Shown: positions 8,235 to 18,279, counted from the first letter of the stretch. The stretch: 50,640 nt of DNA from Candidatus Pelagibacter sp. (GCA_002692055.1 NZJW01000015.1:91089-141728), one strand, 5' to 3'. A program made the numbers and translations. The notes: generated from the sequence alone by a model not told the origin.

Positions 8235-9692
8235 ATGCCTGATTCTTCTGTCCACATTAATCACAATGGATTTAGAGAATATGATGCAAGATGGCTTTAT
8301 CCTAAAGATATAAATTTAGCTGGTATTAAAAATTTGGGACATGGATTAGGCACTCAAATTGTAACCGAAACAAAAAAACAAAACCCAAGAGTAATAGTTG
8401 GTTATGATTACAGGTCTTATAGTGAGGAAATAAAAGATTCTCTAGCTGACGGTTTAATCGCTGCTGGATGCTATGTTGAAGATCTAGGTTTATCATTATC
8501 ACCAATGGCATATTTTGCACAATTTGAATTGGATGCTGATGGTGTGGCCATGGTAACAGCAAGTCATAATGAGAATGGATGGACTGGTGTTAAAATGGGA
8601 ATTAAAAAAGGATTAACACATGCTCCAGACGAAATGGCGGAACTTAAAAAAATTGTATTAAATAAACAGTTTATAAATGGAAAAGGTAAGTTAAAAAAAA
8701 TAGAAAATTTTATCAGCAGATACAAAAAAAATCTTATTGAAAAAAATAAAATAAAGAAAAAAATTAAGGCTGTTGTTGCCTGTGGTAATGGTACAGCAGG
8801 TATTTTTGCTCCAGATATCTTAAAAGGTATTGGGTGTGAAGTTATCGAAATGGATTGTAACCTAGATTTTAATTTTCCTAAATACAATCCAAATCCTGAG
8901 GATTTAAAAATGCTTCACGCAATATCGAAAGTAGTGAAAGATAATAAGGCAGATATAGGTTTTGGATTCGATGGGGACGGCGATCGAGTTGGTGTTATAG
9001 ATAATAATGGACAAGAAATATTTTCTGACAAAATAGGATTGCTAATTTCAAGAAACTTGGCACCTCAATATCCTAATTCAAAATTTATAATTGATGTTAA
9101 ATCAACAGGATTATTTTCACAGGATCAAATATTAAAAGATAATAATTGTGAAACCATATTATGGAAAACGGGTCATTCACATATAAAAAGGAAAGTTCAT
9201 CAAGAAAAAGCATTAGCTGGTTTTGAAAAAAGTGGTCATTTCTTTTTTAACCAACCTTTGGGTCTAGGATATGATGATGGGATTAATTCTGCAATTCAAG
9301 TTTGTCATTTACTAAGTAATAAAAATAAAGAGATGAATGAAATCGTCAAAGAGCTTCCAACAACATATCAAACACCAACTATGGCTCCATATTGTAAAGA
9401 TGAAGAAAAATATAATGTTGTAGACGAGATGATTAATAAATTTAAAAATTTTAGAAATAGTAATACATTGGTTGATGGACAAGAAATAAAAGACATATTA
9501 ACAGTAAATGGAATTAGATTTACATTAAATGATGGATCGTGGGGATTGGTGCGCGCCTCTTCAAATAAACCATCTTTAGTAGTAGTGACAGAAAGCCCAA
9601 CCTCAGAGAAGAGAAAAAAAGCGATCTTCGATTTCATAGATCATCATCTTCAATCAACAGGCAAAATTGGTAAGTATGATCAAAAAATTTAA
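8235..9692 (+). CDS. manB: Phosphomannomutase/phosphoglucomutase
   Basis: This is an alpha-D-phosphohexomutase of 485 residues. The catalytic phosphoserine loop TASHNENGWTG is at about residue 108, the metal-binding loop DGDGDR at about 245, the sugar-binding loop GFEKSGHFFF (family GEMSGH) at about 330, and the phosphate-binding loop in RASSNKPSLVV near the C-terminus. The four-domain order is complete. It interconverts mannose-6-P/mannose-1-P or glucose-6-P/glucose-1-P for nucleotide-sugar and surface-polysaccharide synthesis; which sugar is preferred cannot be read. The gene is divergent from nrdA and convergent with the YhdP-like gene, seven bases apart. A 7-bp hairpin lies just before the start codon and could influence initiation. 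Confidence 0.88.
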   Translation: MPDSSVHINHNGFREYDARWLYPKDINLAGIKNLGHGLGTQIVTETKKQNPRVIVGYDYRSYSEEIKDSLADGLIAAGCYVEDLGLSLSPMAYFAQFELDADGVAMVTASHNENGWTGVKMGIKKGLTHAPDEMAELKKIVLNKQFINGKGKLKKIENFISRYKKNLIEKNKIKKKIKAVVACGNGTAGIFAPDILKGIGCEVIEMDCNLDFNFPKYNPNPEDLKMLHAISKVVKDNKADIGFGFDGDGDRVGVIDNNGQEIFSDKIGLLISRNLAPQYPNSKFIIDVKSTGLFSQDQILKDNNCETILWKTGHSHIKRKVHQEKALAGFEKSGHFFFNQPLGLGYDDGINSAIQVCHLLSNKNKEMNEIVKELPTTYQTPTMAPYCKDEEKYNVVDEMINKFKNFRNSNTLVDGQEIKDILTVNGIRFTLNDGSWGLVRASSNKPSLVVVTESPTSEKRKKAIFDFIDHHLQSTGKIGKYDQKI

Positions 9693-9699
9693 ATGAAAG

Positions 9700-11943
9700 T
9701 TATTTTTTTAAAACTTTTAAAAATCTTTGAATAAATCTAGGAGTTAAAGTTTTTATTGGATTCACCTCAACCTTTAAATTATCTTTACCTTTAATTTTAA
9801 AACTTGCGCCAAATATACCGTCTCCTTTTTTTCCAGTAAGAATTTTACCAACGACAGGGATCTCTCTAATAATATTATTAATTGTGTTTGCTGGAGCCAA
9901 ACTTCCACTTAAACTTGCAAAATCGTCTTTTCTAATACTTCCATCGAGTACAAATCCGAGTGATGGTCCTGTGCCGTAGCAATCTATTATTCTTAATTCA
10001 TCATTAATTAATACATACTTCAGATAAGCCTCTTTAAAGAATATCCCCTTTCCTTCTAAAATGTCTAATGCTCCAGTTAAGGAAGCAACTGACAATATTT
10101 TTGTTAATACAGACATTTCTTTTAGATAAAAATTCTCAATTTTTACTTCAGTAATTGATGATTTATTTGGCAAATACTCTCTACTTATATCAAGGGTGCC
10201 TTTTTCTATTCCTTTTAAAAATTGATAAGTTACTAAAAATGGTTTTGCTTTTTCGCTATTAATTATAAGTAATTTATTTCCAGATTTATTTTTTATGACT
10301 TTATGTGAAAAAGTAGTTAAATCTTCAAAATTTGCAAAAGAATCTAATTTAATAATATCTCCTTTTTTTATTTGGACAGAATTTCTATAATCTATTAGAA
10401 AATCACCTGGAATAAATATTTTTTTTAAGTCTATCTTTAATCTTCCATCTATTTTTAATTTTAAATCTTTAGATTTTTTGTTCTTCTTTTGACTTAAATA
10501 TTTACTCAAATCTAAGCTTGTGCCTACAATATTATAAATATTATTTTTTTTGTATATTCTAAATTTATTCATTTCACCGAGATAAATATTTACATTTCCT
10601 AAATCTTTAAGAGAAAAATTATTGTCAAAAAGTAAATAGTGAACATTGATTTTGTTATTATTAGATACATAATTAATTTTACTAAATTTAATAAACTTTT
10701 TATTTCTAATAAAACTAAACTCAAAATTTGATTTATCATCTTTTTTCTTTGTATAATTAAATATTGGCAAATCTACTTTGGAATTTTTTAAATCAAATTT
10801 AAATTTTGTATTAAAGTTTTCAACATCATTGAATAAGGTTTCTGATGAATATCTCATACTATTTTTTATAGGTAAAATAATTTCATCAGAAAAAATTTCT
10901 TGTAAATTTACAATACCACTAGTTTTAATTTTAAAAGGCTTTTTATTATTTAAACGAGAAATTTCAAATTTATTTTTTTTATTATTTACTTCAAATTCTC
11001 CTTTTGAAATAATTTTTCCATAATTATTAAAGTTGATAGACGAATTTATATTTGTAAATATAAGTTTTTCAAAATTTTTATAACTGAACTTTAAATTTTT
11101 TGTTATTAAATTAAATGTTGTTTCGTCTTTTTTAATTGTATAATCTTTGTTTAAATTTACTTTTAAATTTGCATCAATTTCGAATTGACCACTGATATTG
11201 TCGAAATTTTCAAAATCAATTGATATTTTTTTTGGTATAACTTTTTTTATATTAATAGATGGGTTTAATCTACCTTTTAAATTTACAGTACCTGCTAAAT
11301 ATCTTTTCTCAAAAAAATAAGATACCTCTCTAGAAATTAAGTCAAATTCTCCAAAATTTCCAGATAGCTCTGAAAATAATACTTTTGCTTTAGAATATTT
11401 AATTTTACCATTTATTTTTTTTACAAAGGGTAAATCATCGTTGATTTTGATAACAACATCACTTAATTCACCATTAAAAACTGTTTTATATTGGTCGTTT
11501 TGTAATTGGTCTATAGTTAAATTACCACTTGCTGTACCATCTATAAATTTCAAATCTCTAATAATTTTAAAATTATTTATGAATGAAATTTCTTTGAGTG
11601 TTGAGACATCATTTTTTGCAAAAGTTATTTTAATTTTTTTTAATAAATACTTTTTATTTATTGATGATTTTAAATCTGTAAAAATTGTGAATGAATTTAA
11701 TTGTATTGGCTGATTATTTATTTTTACTTTGGGTTCGTTAATTTTTACTTTTATTGCAAGTAAAAACAGGTCAAGAGAAATACTTGCATCTTTAAAGTTT
11801 ATTTTTGATTTAGGTACTTTTTGCTCAACTTGAGAGATAATTTTATTATTAAATTTATCAGTTGAAATTCCGTAAGATAAAAGTGCAATTATAATAAAAA
11901 CAATAAAGATTAGTAAGGAGGTTATTTTTAAAATAATTTTCAT
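9700..11943 (-). CDS. YhdP/AsmA-like envelope protein (probable intermembrane lipid transport)
   Basis: The protein has 747 residues with one N-terminal membrane anchor (ITSLLIFIVFIIIALLSYGI) followed by a long beta-rich periplasmic region. The C-terminus LAPANTINNIIREIPVVGKILTGKKGDGIFGASFKIKG, then NPIKTLTPRF, is the signature of the AsmA-like/YhdP family, in which the equivalent reads roughly PAYxLNxxxGxIPLLGxLLxGxxGxGIF. Family members form bridge-like structures implicated in phospholipid movement to the outer membrane. It is shorter than E. coli YhdP (over 1200). The ATG overlaps the prfB stop by one base (TAATG), making it the third gene of a mrcA-prfB-yhdP unit. The lipid-transport role is family knowledge, not seen here. 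Confidence 0.75.
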   Translation of the reverse strand: MKIILKITSLLIFIVFIIIALLSYGISTDKFNNKIISQVEQKVPKSKINFKDASISLDLFLLAIKVKINEPKVKINNQPIQLNSFTIFTDLKSSINKKYLLKKIKITFAKNDVSTLKEISFINNFKIIRDLKFIDGTASGNLTIDQLQNDQYKTVFNGELSDVVIKINDDLPFVKKINGKIKYSKAKVLFSELSGNFGEFDLISREVSYFFEKRYLAGTVNLKGRLNPSINIKKVIPKKISIDFENFDNISGQFEIDANLKVNLNKDYTIKKDETTFNLITKNLKFSYKNFEKLIFTNINSSINFNNYGKIISKGEFEVNNKKNKFEISRLNNKKPFKIKTSGIVNLQEIFSDEIILPIKNSMRYSSETLFNDVENFNTKFKFDLKNSKVDLPIFNYTKKKDDKSNFEFSFIRNKKFIKFSKINYVSNNNKINVHYLLFDNNFSLKDLGNVNIYLGEMNKFRIYKKNNIYNIVGTSLDLSKYLSQKKNKKSKDLKLKIDGRLKIDLKKIFIPGDFLIDYRNSVQIKKGDIIKLDSFANFEDLTTFSHKVIKNKSGNKLLIINSEKAKPFLVTYQFLKGIEKGTLDISREYLPNKSSITEVKIENFYLKEMSVLTKILSVASLTGALDILEGKGIFFKEAYLKYVLINDELRIIDCYGTGPSLGFVLDGSIRKDDFASLSGSLAPANTINNIIREIPVVGKILTGKKGDGIFGASFKIKGKDNLKVEVNPIKTLTPRFIQRFLKVLKK

Positions 11944-13035
11944 TAATTTAATTTAATTAAAGCAGACTCCAAAAATTCATTTATTTCACCATCTAAAACA
12001 TTTTGAGGATCTGTATTCTCTACACTTGTTCTGTTATCTTTAACGAGTTGATATGGTTGTAAAACATAAGATCGTATTTGATGACCCCAACCTATATCTG
12101 TTTTGTTATCTTCTTTTGACTTGTCGCTCTCTTTTCTTTTGCTTAACTCTAATTCATATAATCTTGATTTTAACATTTTTAATGCTGTATCTTTATTTTT
12201 ATGCTGCGATCTTTCATTTTGGCATTGGACCACAATCTTAGTTGGTAAATGTGTTATTCTAACGGCGCTGTCAGTGGTATTAACATGTTGTCCTCCGGCG
12301 CCACTTGATCGATAAGTATCTATTCTTAAGTCTTTGTCTTTAATATCAATTTCAATCTTGTCATCAACTACAGGATAAACCCATACGCTTGCGAAACTAG
12401 TATGTCTTCTCTGATTAGAGTCGAATGGTGATATTCGTACTAACCTGTGTACCCCGCTTTCGTACTTAAGATAACCAAAAGAATTTATACCAGATATTTT
12501 AATTGTTGAAGATTTAATACCTGCCTCCTCTCCTTTGCTTTCGCTCATCAAAATACAAGATCGACCACTTTTTTCTGACCATTTTAAATACATTCGTCTA
12601 ATCATGTTGGCCCAATCCTGACTTTCAGTACCGCCAGCACCTGCATGAACCTCGAGAAAACAATCAAATTTATCGCTGTCATTTGATAAATAACAATTTG
12701 TTTCAAGTGATTTAATTTTTTTTTTAAGTGATTTTAAGCTACTCTTTAATTCTATATAAAGATCTTCATCATACTCTTTTTCTAAAGAATTCACAAAATC
12801 ATTTAAATCATTGCAGATACTATTTAACTTAAAATGCTCATTAATGATTTTTTCAACAAAATTTTTTTCTTTTAAAACACCTTGGGCTTTTTGATTATCA
12901 TCCCAAAAATTATCTTTAGATATTAAGTTTTCTAATTCTTTTAATTTATCTTTGAATGAGTATTGGTCAAAGATAACTCCTAATATTTTTCAAGTCACTA
13001 AACAATTTTTCAAGGATATTTTTTTCTTCTATCAT
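11943..13035 (-). CDS. prfB: Peptide chain release factor 2, with programmed +1 frameshift
   Basis: RF2 terminates translation at UGA and UAA. The track shows only 283 residues (11943-12794) from an unlikely GTG. The real start is the ATG at 13035, overlapping the mrcA stop (TAATG). Twenty-two codons later the frame meets AGG AGT TAT CTT TGA C (TGA at 12969-12967), the classic prfB recoding site. Shifting +1 on CTT joins an open frame DQYSFKDKLKELENL that continues without a stop into the track ORF, giving 363 residues, the normal RF2 length. The GGQ loop (SSGAGGQHVN) and the UGA-specific SPF tripeptide (RISPFDSN) are both present. The in-frame UGA makes synthesis self-regulating: plentiful RF2 terminates at it, scarce RF2 allows the shift. 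Confidence 0.95.
12967..12981 (-). promoter_or_regulatory. prfB +1 programmed frameshift signal
   Basis: Reading the minus strand, AGGAG (an internal Shine-Dalgarno-like element) lies four bases before CTT TGA followed by C. Spacing and slippery codon are the same as in E. coli prfB (AGGGGG TAT CTT TGA C). The only difference in the element is AGGAGT in place of AGGGGG. Confidence 0.93.
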
Positions 13036-15374
13036 TAGTATTCTTTCATAATTTGATCAGAATTATAGCCATCTATAATCGTATTTAATTTAAAGCTTTC
13101 ATTAATAGTATTTTTATCACTAAAAGTCTTTCTGCCTGTTCTTGCATTAATTTTTGCAAATTTTACAGTCTCAGTAGATTTAAAAAAAGGAACAAAGTTA
13201 TTTGGCTTTAATTGTTGCATTATGTCAGCAAAAACTGGTAATGCAGCTTTTGAGCCAGTTTCTTTTTTACCTAAAGTTGATGGTTCATCAAATCCTATAA
13301 AAACACCTATTAATAATTCAGGTGTAAAACCAATGAACCACGCGTCTAAATTTTCATTTGTAGTTCCAGTTTTACCAGCAAGCTCAAATTTTAATTTTTT
13401 TAATTTTTTCCCTGTTCCTCTTTGAACCACACCTTTAAGAATATTTACCATCTGATATGAAACATCTTCATTAAAAACTCTTATATATCTATCTTCGACT
13501 ACTGGAGGGTTGCTGGCATTAAATTCATCTCTACAACCAAGACAAAATAATTTATCATTTTTATAAATTGTATTACCATTTCTATCTTGAATTAAATCGA
13601 TTAAAGTGGGATTAATTTTTTTCCCCCCGTTGACAAAGGAACCATATGCAGAGGTAATTTTTATTAATGTAGTCTCACCAGATCCCAGAGAAGAAGACAA
13701 GATATTAGCTGTATTTTTATAAATATCCAACTCTTTAGCTTTTTTATTTATCTTTGATAACCCAACATCATTGGCTATTCGAACTGTCATAAGATTATTA
13801 GATTTTTCTATTCCATATCTAAAAAGTTGCTTACCATAAAAACGACCAGTATAATTTTTTGGTTTCCATTTATACTCATTTTTATTTTGATAAATAACAA
13901 AAGGTGCATCTAATACTATAGAATTTGGCTTATAATTATTCTCCAGAGCAGTGGCATAAACAAAAGGTTTGAAAGCTGAACCTGGTTGTCTTTCAGCTTG
14001 AGTTGCTCTATTAAATTGATTAATTGTAAAATCAAAACCACCAGACAAAGCTAAAACTCTTCCACTCCATGGGTTCATCACAACAACGGCCCCATTTACA
14101 ATGGGAACTTGCTCAAGTGACCAATGATCTAATTTATTTATTTTTTTTACATATATGACGTCTCCCTCATTAAACACATCTGACATTTTTTTGGGGTAAC
14201 CCTTATGTAAATCTTGTGTGATTCTTTTCTTTGCCCATTTAACATTTTTAAATAGAATAAATCCATTCTCTTTTTTTTCGGTTAAAATCTTTACTCTATT
14301 ATCTGAAATTTTTTTTACTAAAGCTAACTTGTATTTATTAGACTTCATTGTCTTTTTTCTTACTAATTCTATAAATTTGTCATTAGAGTAACCTTTATAT
14401 AAAGGCCCTACCCAACCATGTCTTTTAGAATATTTGATTAAATTTTTATTTAAAGAATCTGTTGCCACTCGTTGTATTTTTTTATTTAGAGAAGTTTTGA
14501 TATAAAGGCCCTGTTTATATATTTTTTTTTCACCATACTTTTCAATTAAATTTTTTCTTATTTCTTCAACAAAATATGCCGGTGACATATCTATATTTAA
14601 AATTCTTTTTTTTAACTTAATGTTATAATTTAATGATTGTTCAAATTGTTTTTTTGTTATGAAATTGTTTTCATACATTCTGTTTAAAACCCAGTTTTTT
14701 CTTTTTTCTACAGTATTATAATTTCTATAAGGATTGTATTTACTTGGTGCTTTTGGCAATGCGGCTAACAAAGCTGCTTCTGAAAAATTTATATCTTTGA
14801 TTGATTTATTAAAATAAGTCATACTGGCAGAAGCAATTCCATAAGACCTTTCTCCTAAATAGATTTCATTAAGATATAGCTCTAAAATTCTTTTTTTGGA
14901 TAAAGATTTTTCTAATCTGAAAGCAAGAATAGCTTCTTTAACTTTTCTTGCGAGAGATACATCGGAGTTTAATAGGAAGTTTTTTGCGACTTGTTGTGTA
15001 ATAGTTGAGGCTCCTTCTAATCTTTTACCAGATATAATATTTTTGATGTTTTTAAAAACAGCTCTAGTAATACCAATCGCATCAATGCCTGGATGTTTAT
15101 AAAAGTTTTTATCTTCCGCGGATAAAAAAGCACTTATTACCTTTTTCGGTACTTGGTCTATATTTATAAAGGACCTCTTTTCTCTTGAAAAATCAGCGAT
15201 TACATCGCCGTTGATATCGTATACTTTTGTTGACACTGCTGGCTTATAAGTTTTTAAAAATGCAAAATCTGGTAAATCACTAGAAAAATACCAAAAAAGA
15301 GAAAAAAGTAAAAATAAAGCAAAAAAAGACATTATTAGTATTAAGCTTAATATTCTGTTAAAATTTATAATCAT
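13035..15374 (-). CDS. mrcA: Penicillin-binding protein 1A, bifunctional glycosyltransferase/transpeptidase
   Basis: This class A PBP of 779 residues polymerises and cross-links peptidoglycan at the inner membrane. One N-terminal membrane anchor (about 7-30) is followed by the GT51 domain with the catalytic Glu in SAEDKNFYKHPG at about 86-97 and GASTITQQVAKNF near 125. The transpeptidase domain has QPGSAFKP (SxxK, nucleophile Ser), SNN (SxN) and GKTGTT (KTG). An OB-like insert lies between the two, as in PBP1A. It is divergent from rne and the first gene of the mrcA-prfB-yhdP unit. In many alphaproteobacteria an N-acetylmuramoyl-alanine amidase gene sits between rne and mrcA (from memory); none is here. 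Confidence 0.93.
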   Translation of the reverse strand: MIINFNRILSLILIMSFFALFLLFSLFWYFSSDLPDFAFLKTYKPAVSTKVYDINGDVIADFSREKRSFINIDQVPKKVISAFLSAEDKNFYKHPGIDAIGITRAVFKNIKNIISGKRLEGASTITQQVAKNFLLNSDVSLARKVKEAILAFRLEKSLSKKRILELYLNEIYLGERSYGIASASMTYFNKSIKDINFSEAALLAALPKAPSKYNPYRNYNTVEKRKNWVLNRMYENNFITKKQFEQSLNYNIKLKKRILNIDMSPAYFVEEIRKNLIEKYGEKKIYKQGLYIKTSLNKKIQRVATDSLNKNLIKYSKRHGWVGPLYKGYSNDKFIELVRKKTMKSNKYKLALVKKISDNRVKILTEKKENGFILFKNVKWAKKRITQDLHKGYPKKMSDVFNEGDVIYVKKINKLDHWSLEQVPIVNGAVVVMNPWSGRVLALSGGFDFTINQFNRATQAERQPGSAFKPFVYATALENNYKPNSIVLDAPFVIYQNKNEYKWKPKNYTGRFYGKQLFRYGIEKSNNLMTVRIANDVGLSKINKKAKELDIYKNTANILSSSLGSGETTLIKITSAYGSFVNGGKKINPTLIDLIQDRNGNTIYKNDKLFCLGCRDEFNASNPPVVEDRYIRVFNEDVSYQMVNILKGVVQRGTGKKLKKLKFELAGKTGTTNENLDAWFIGFTPELLIGVFIGFDEPSTLGKKETGSKAALPVFADIMQQLKPNNFVPFFKSTETVKFAKINARTGRKTFSDKNTINESFKLNTIIDGYNSDQIMKEY

Positions 15375-15480
15375 AAAATATCTTTAAATATACTTTAAAT
15401 AATATAAATATGGCAATTATGTCTATAAATAATTTTTATTTCAAAATTAAAACAAATTATAAAATTAAGAGAGATTTATT

Positions 15481-17265
15481 ATGGAGAAGAAAATTCTTAT
15501 TGATGCTTCACAAGCAAAACAAACTCGGATTGCAATCACAAATAACGGAAATGTTGATGGATATGAATTTGAAAATATCAATAAAAAGCAATTAAAAGGT
15601 AATATATATTTAGGAAAAGTAAGTAGAGTTGAACCGTCTTTGCAAGCAGCTTTTGTTGACTTTGGAAACGAACGTCACGGATTCTTGGCTTTTAATGATA
15701 TACAATCCGATTATTATCATTTACCACAAGTAGACAAAAATGCCTTAAAACAGGAAGAGGAAGAAATTAGAGAAGAGCTAAATAAGGTTACAGAAAATAT
15801 TGACGCTAATGAAAATAAACAAAATAATGAAATATTAAACGTTCCTATCTCGGAAAGTGAAAATATTGAAAGCACCCTAGAAAACGGGATCAGTGATAAC
15901 GAAAATCATTTAGATAAAAAAATTGAAAAAATAAAAGAAAAGAGGAAAAAAAGATATAGAATTCAAGAAGTTATAAAACCTGGACAAGTTATATTAATTC
16001 AGATTGTTAAGGAAGAAAGGGGTAAGAAAGGTGCTGCCTTAACTACCTATATTTCTCTCGCAGGCAAATACATCGTTCTTATGCCAAACACAGCTAAAGG
16101 TGGTGGAATATCCAGAAAAATTTTCAATACTCAGGACAGACGACACATAAGAGAAATCATAAATAAGTTAAGCATACCCAATACGATGGGTCTTATTGTG
16201 AGAACTGCAGGTGCTAAAAAAACACAAAATGATATTACAAATGATTTGGGTGTATTAATAGGGATGTGGGAAAAAATAAAACACAAAACATTAAATTCAA
16301 ATGCTCCAAGTTTAATTCATGAAGAAGGAGATTTAATTTATAGAGCCATAAGGGATTTTTTAACTAATGATATAAAAGAAATTATTATTGACGGTAAAAG
16401 TTCTTATGAAAAAGCTTTAAGTTATGCTGAAACAATTGCTGGTGATTATGTAAAAAAAATCAAAAGATATAAAAATAAAATACCCCTTTTTCATTCATCC
16501 GGTATAGAAAAATATTTAAATATAATTTTTGAGTCAAAAATTACACTTAAATCTGGGGGCTATCTCATAATAAATCCTACCGAAGCTTTGGTTGCAATTG
16601 ATGTAAATTCTGGAAAATCTACAAAAGAAAGAAATATAGAAAAAACAGCTCTAGCTACTAATATCGAAGCTGCAGAAGAAATAGCAAGACAAGCAAAGCT
16701 TAGAGATCTCGCAGGACTAATAGTAGTAGATTTTATAGATATGGAAAACTTTTCTAACCGAAGATTAGTTGAGAGAAAAATGAAAGAGTCATTGAGAACA
16801 GATAAAGCCAGAACTCAAGTTGGCAGAATAAGTCATTTCGGTTTACTTGAAATGACAAGACAGAGATTGAGGGAGAGTTATATTAAATGGGAAACTGTTC
16901 TTTCAAAAGAATCGTTTTGTGAAAAACTTTTAAGAAAAGTTGAAGAAAAAATATTTGATATACCTAAAGTAAAAAAAGTTTCTATTGAAATTTCTCCAAA
17001 AACTATTTTGTTTATGAAGGAAAATATGAAAGAAGAAATAAATTTTTTTGAGAAAAAATTTAAATTTAAATCATTATTTTTAAAAAATGAAAATTTATTA
17101 TCAAACGAGTTTAAAGTAAATTTTTTAAATAGTAAAAATAAATTATTAGATACATATTCTGAAATATCGATTCAAATTGAAGAGACTAAAAAAAATAAGA
17201 GTATAAAATCAGATGGAAAGAAAAAAACACAAAAAAAATTCAAAAAGAAAAAAGTTAAAAAATAA
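15481..17265 (+). CDS. rne: Ribonuclease E/G family endoribonuclease, short and without zinc-link
   Basis: The protein has 594 residues. The N-terminal S1 part (GNIYLGKVSRVEPSLQAAFVDFG) is interrupted by an acidic, low-complexity insert of about 70 residues (about 85-160). The RNase E/G catalytic core follows, with AIDVNSGKST and LIVVDFIDM carrying the two metal-binding Asp residues. After MTRQRLRES (about 458-465) the family normally has CPxCxG, which holds a zinc linking two subunits. Here the text is YIKWETVLSKESFCEKLL, so that motif is absent. The C-terminus is only a short Lys-rich tail with no degradosome scaffold of usual length. It processes rRNA and mRNA in the family. Whether it behaves as RNase E or RNase G is not decidable. 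Confidence 0.88.
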   Translation: MEKKILIDASQAKQTRIAITNNGNVDGYEFENINKKQLKGNIYLGKVSRVEPSLQAAFVDFGNERHGFLAFNDIQSDYYHLPQVDKNALKQEEEEIREELNKVTENIDANENKQNNEILNVPISESENIESTLENGISDNENHLDKKIEKIKEKRKKRYRIQEVIKPGQVILIQIVKEERGKKGAALTTYISLAGKYIVLMPNTAKGGGISRKIFNTQDRRHIREIINKLSIPNTMGLIVRTAGAKKTQNDITNDLGVLIGMWEKIKHKTLNSNAPSLIHEEGDLIYRAIRDFLTNDIKEIIIDGKSSYEKALSYAETIAGDYVKKIKRYKNKIPLFHSSGIEKYLNIIFESKITLKSGGYLIINPTEALVAIDVNSGKSTKERNIEKTALATNIEAAEEIARQAKLRDLAGLIVVDFIDMENFSNRRLVERKMKESLRTDKARTQVGRISHFGLLEMTRQRLRESYIKWETVLSKESFCEKLLRKVEEKIFDIPKVKKVSIEISPKTILFMKENMKEEINFFEKKFKFKSLFLKNENLLSNEFKVNFLNSKNKLLDTYSEISIQIEETKKNKSIKSDGKKKTQKKFKKKKVKK

Positions 17266-17274
17266 TAATATAAT

Positions 17275-18048
17275 TTACTTAATTTTTCTTTGATGTGTTG
17301 TCGAATTCTTCGCTAGATTAGATTTTTGCATCATTCCAGATAAATAGGATTTCCGTCCAGCTTGGACTGACAATTTCATCGCCTCGGCCATCAATATAGG
17401 CTTAAGAGCTTTTGCAATTGCAGTATTTACCAAAACTCCATCACACCCTAATTCCATTGCAATAGTGGCATCCGAAGCACATCGAATACCCGCATCAACA
17501 ATTACAGGAATGTTTGAACGGCTTTTAATAAGTTTAATAGTATTTTTATTTTGGATACCATGACCAGATCCAATTAAAGAACCTAATGGCATCACTGCTA
17601 CAGCGCCTAAATCCTCAAGTTGTTTACAGGCTATTGGGTCATCTGAACAATAAACCATAACTTCAAATTTTTCTTTAACTAAAATTTCTGTACATTTTAA
17701 TGTTTCTTTCATGTTTGGATATAGTGTTTCTTTGTCTCCTAAAACTTCAAGTTTAACTAAGTTCCATCCTCCGCTGTCCCTCGCAAGTCTTAGTACTCTC
17801 AGGGCATCCTCTGAATTAAAACAACCTGCTGTATTTGGTAAATATCTAATTTTTTTTGGATTAATATAATCCATAAGTAGTGGTTCTTTTTTATCAGTAA
17901 TATTCACTCTTCTAACAGCAACAGTTACAATATCTGCACCAGATGCTTCAACTGCTTTTGCTGTTTCTGTGAAATTTTTATATTTTCCAGTTCCAACAAT
18001 AAGTCGTGATTTAAATTTAAGTTTTCCTAAACTAAATATGTCTTTCAC
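17275..18048 (-). CDS. thiG: Thiazole synthase
   Basis: ThiG (257 residues) builds the thiazole phosphate of thiamine from deoxyxylulose-5-phosphate, dehydroglycine and sulfur carried by ThiS. A TIM-barrel start [13 protein letters not shown], the Schiff-base Lys in VKLEVLGD at about 106, [17 protein letters not shown] near 170-185 and IPVIVDAGI near 205 match the family. The start is a GTG that overlaps the thiS stop (TAGTG), so the pair is translationally coupled. No thiO, thiE or thiC gene is in the window. It is convergent with rne. Confidence 0.93.
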   Translation of the reverse strand: MKDIFSLGKLKFKSRLIVGTGKYKNFTETAKAVEASGADIVTVAVRRVNITDKKEPLLMDYINPKKIRYLPNTAGCFNSEDALRVLRLARDSGGWNLVKLEVLGDKETLYPNMKETLKCTEILVKEKFEVMVYCSDDPIACKQLEDLGAVAVMPLGSLIGSGHGIQNKNTIKLIKSRSNIPVIVDAGIRCASDATIAMELGCDGVLVNTAIAKALKPILMAEAMKLSVQAGRKSYLSGMMQKSNLAKNSTTHQRKIK

Positions 18049-18248
18049 TAGCCCCCGCCAATAAACGTTACGATTTCAACTCTATCTTTTTCACTTAATT
18101 TAAAATTCCTATATTTTTCTCTTGGAATAACAACTTTATTTACCTCAATAGCAACTTTTGATGACTTAATATCAAATTTCTTTAAAAGATGATGAATCGT
18201 ATCTTTTTTATGTATTTCAAACTTTTTGCCATTTAAAACAATATACAT
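18048..18248 (-). CDS. thiS: Sulfur carrier protein ThiS
   Basis: This 66-residue ubiquitin-fold protein ends in FIGGG; the terminal Gly-Gly is adenylylated and thiocarboxylated to deliver sulfur to ThiG. The start [12 protein letters not shown] and the pattern [15 protein letters not shown] are typical of ThiS. One extra Gly follows the usual GG end. It is encoded directly before thiG with a one-base overlap. Only 31 bases separate it from divergent aroQ, so there is no room for a TPP riboswitch upstream. Confidence 0.92.
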   Translation of the reverse strand: MYIVLNGKKFEIHKKDTIHHLLKKFDIKSSKVAIEVNKVVIPREKYRNFKLSEKDRVEIVTFIGGG

Positions 18249-18279
18249 TATTAAGACTTAATATTTTTCAATTAACAAA

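Noticed and set aside
8326-9637. Three minus-strand ORFs opposite the phosphomannomutase gene
   Set aside because: Shadows of a clear phosphohexomutase; no motifs, no plausible starts.
12053-12315. Two plus-strand ORFs opposite prfB
   Set aside because: They are antisense shadows of conserved RF2 sequence, including the GGQ region, with no domain or ribosome-site support.
15410-15595. ORF of 61 residues overlapping the rne start
   Set aside because: It overlaps the conserved N-terminus of RNase E/G in another frame and its product is AT-rich low-complexity sequence.
18249-18279. TPP riboswitch upstream of thiSG
   Set aside because: Only 31 bases separate thiS from divergent aroQ, too few for a THI element, and no such motif is visible.
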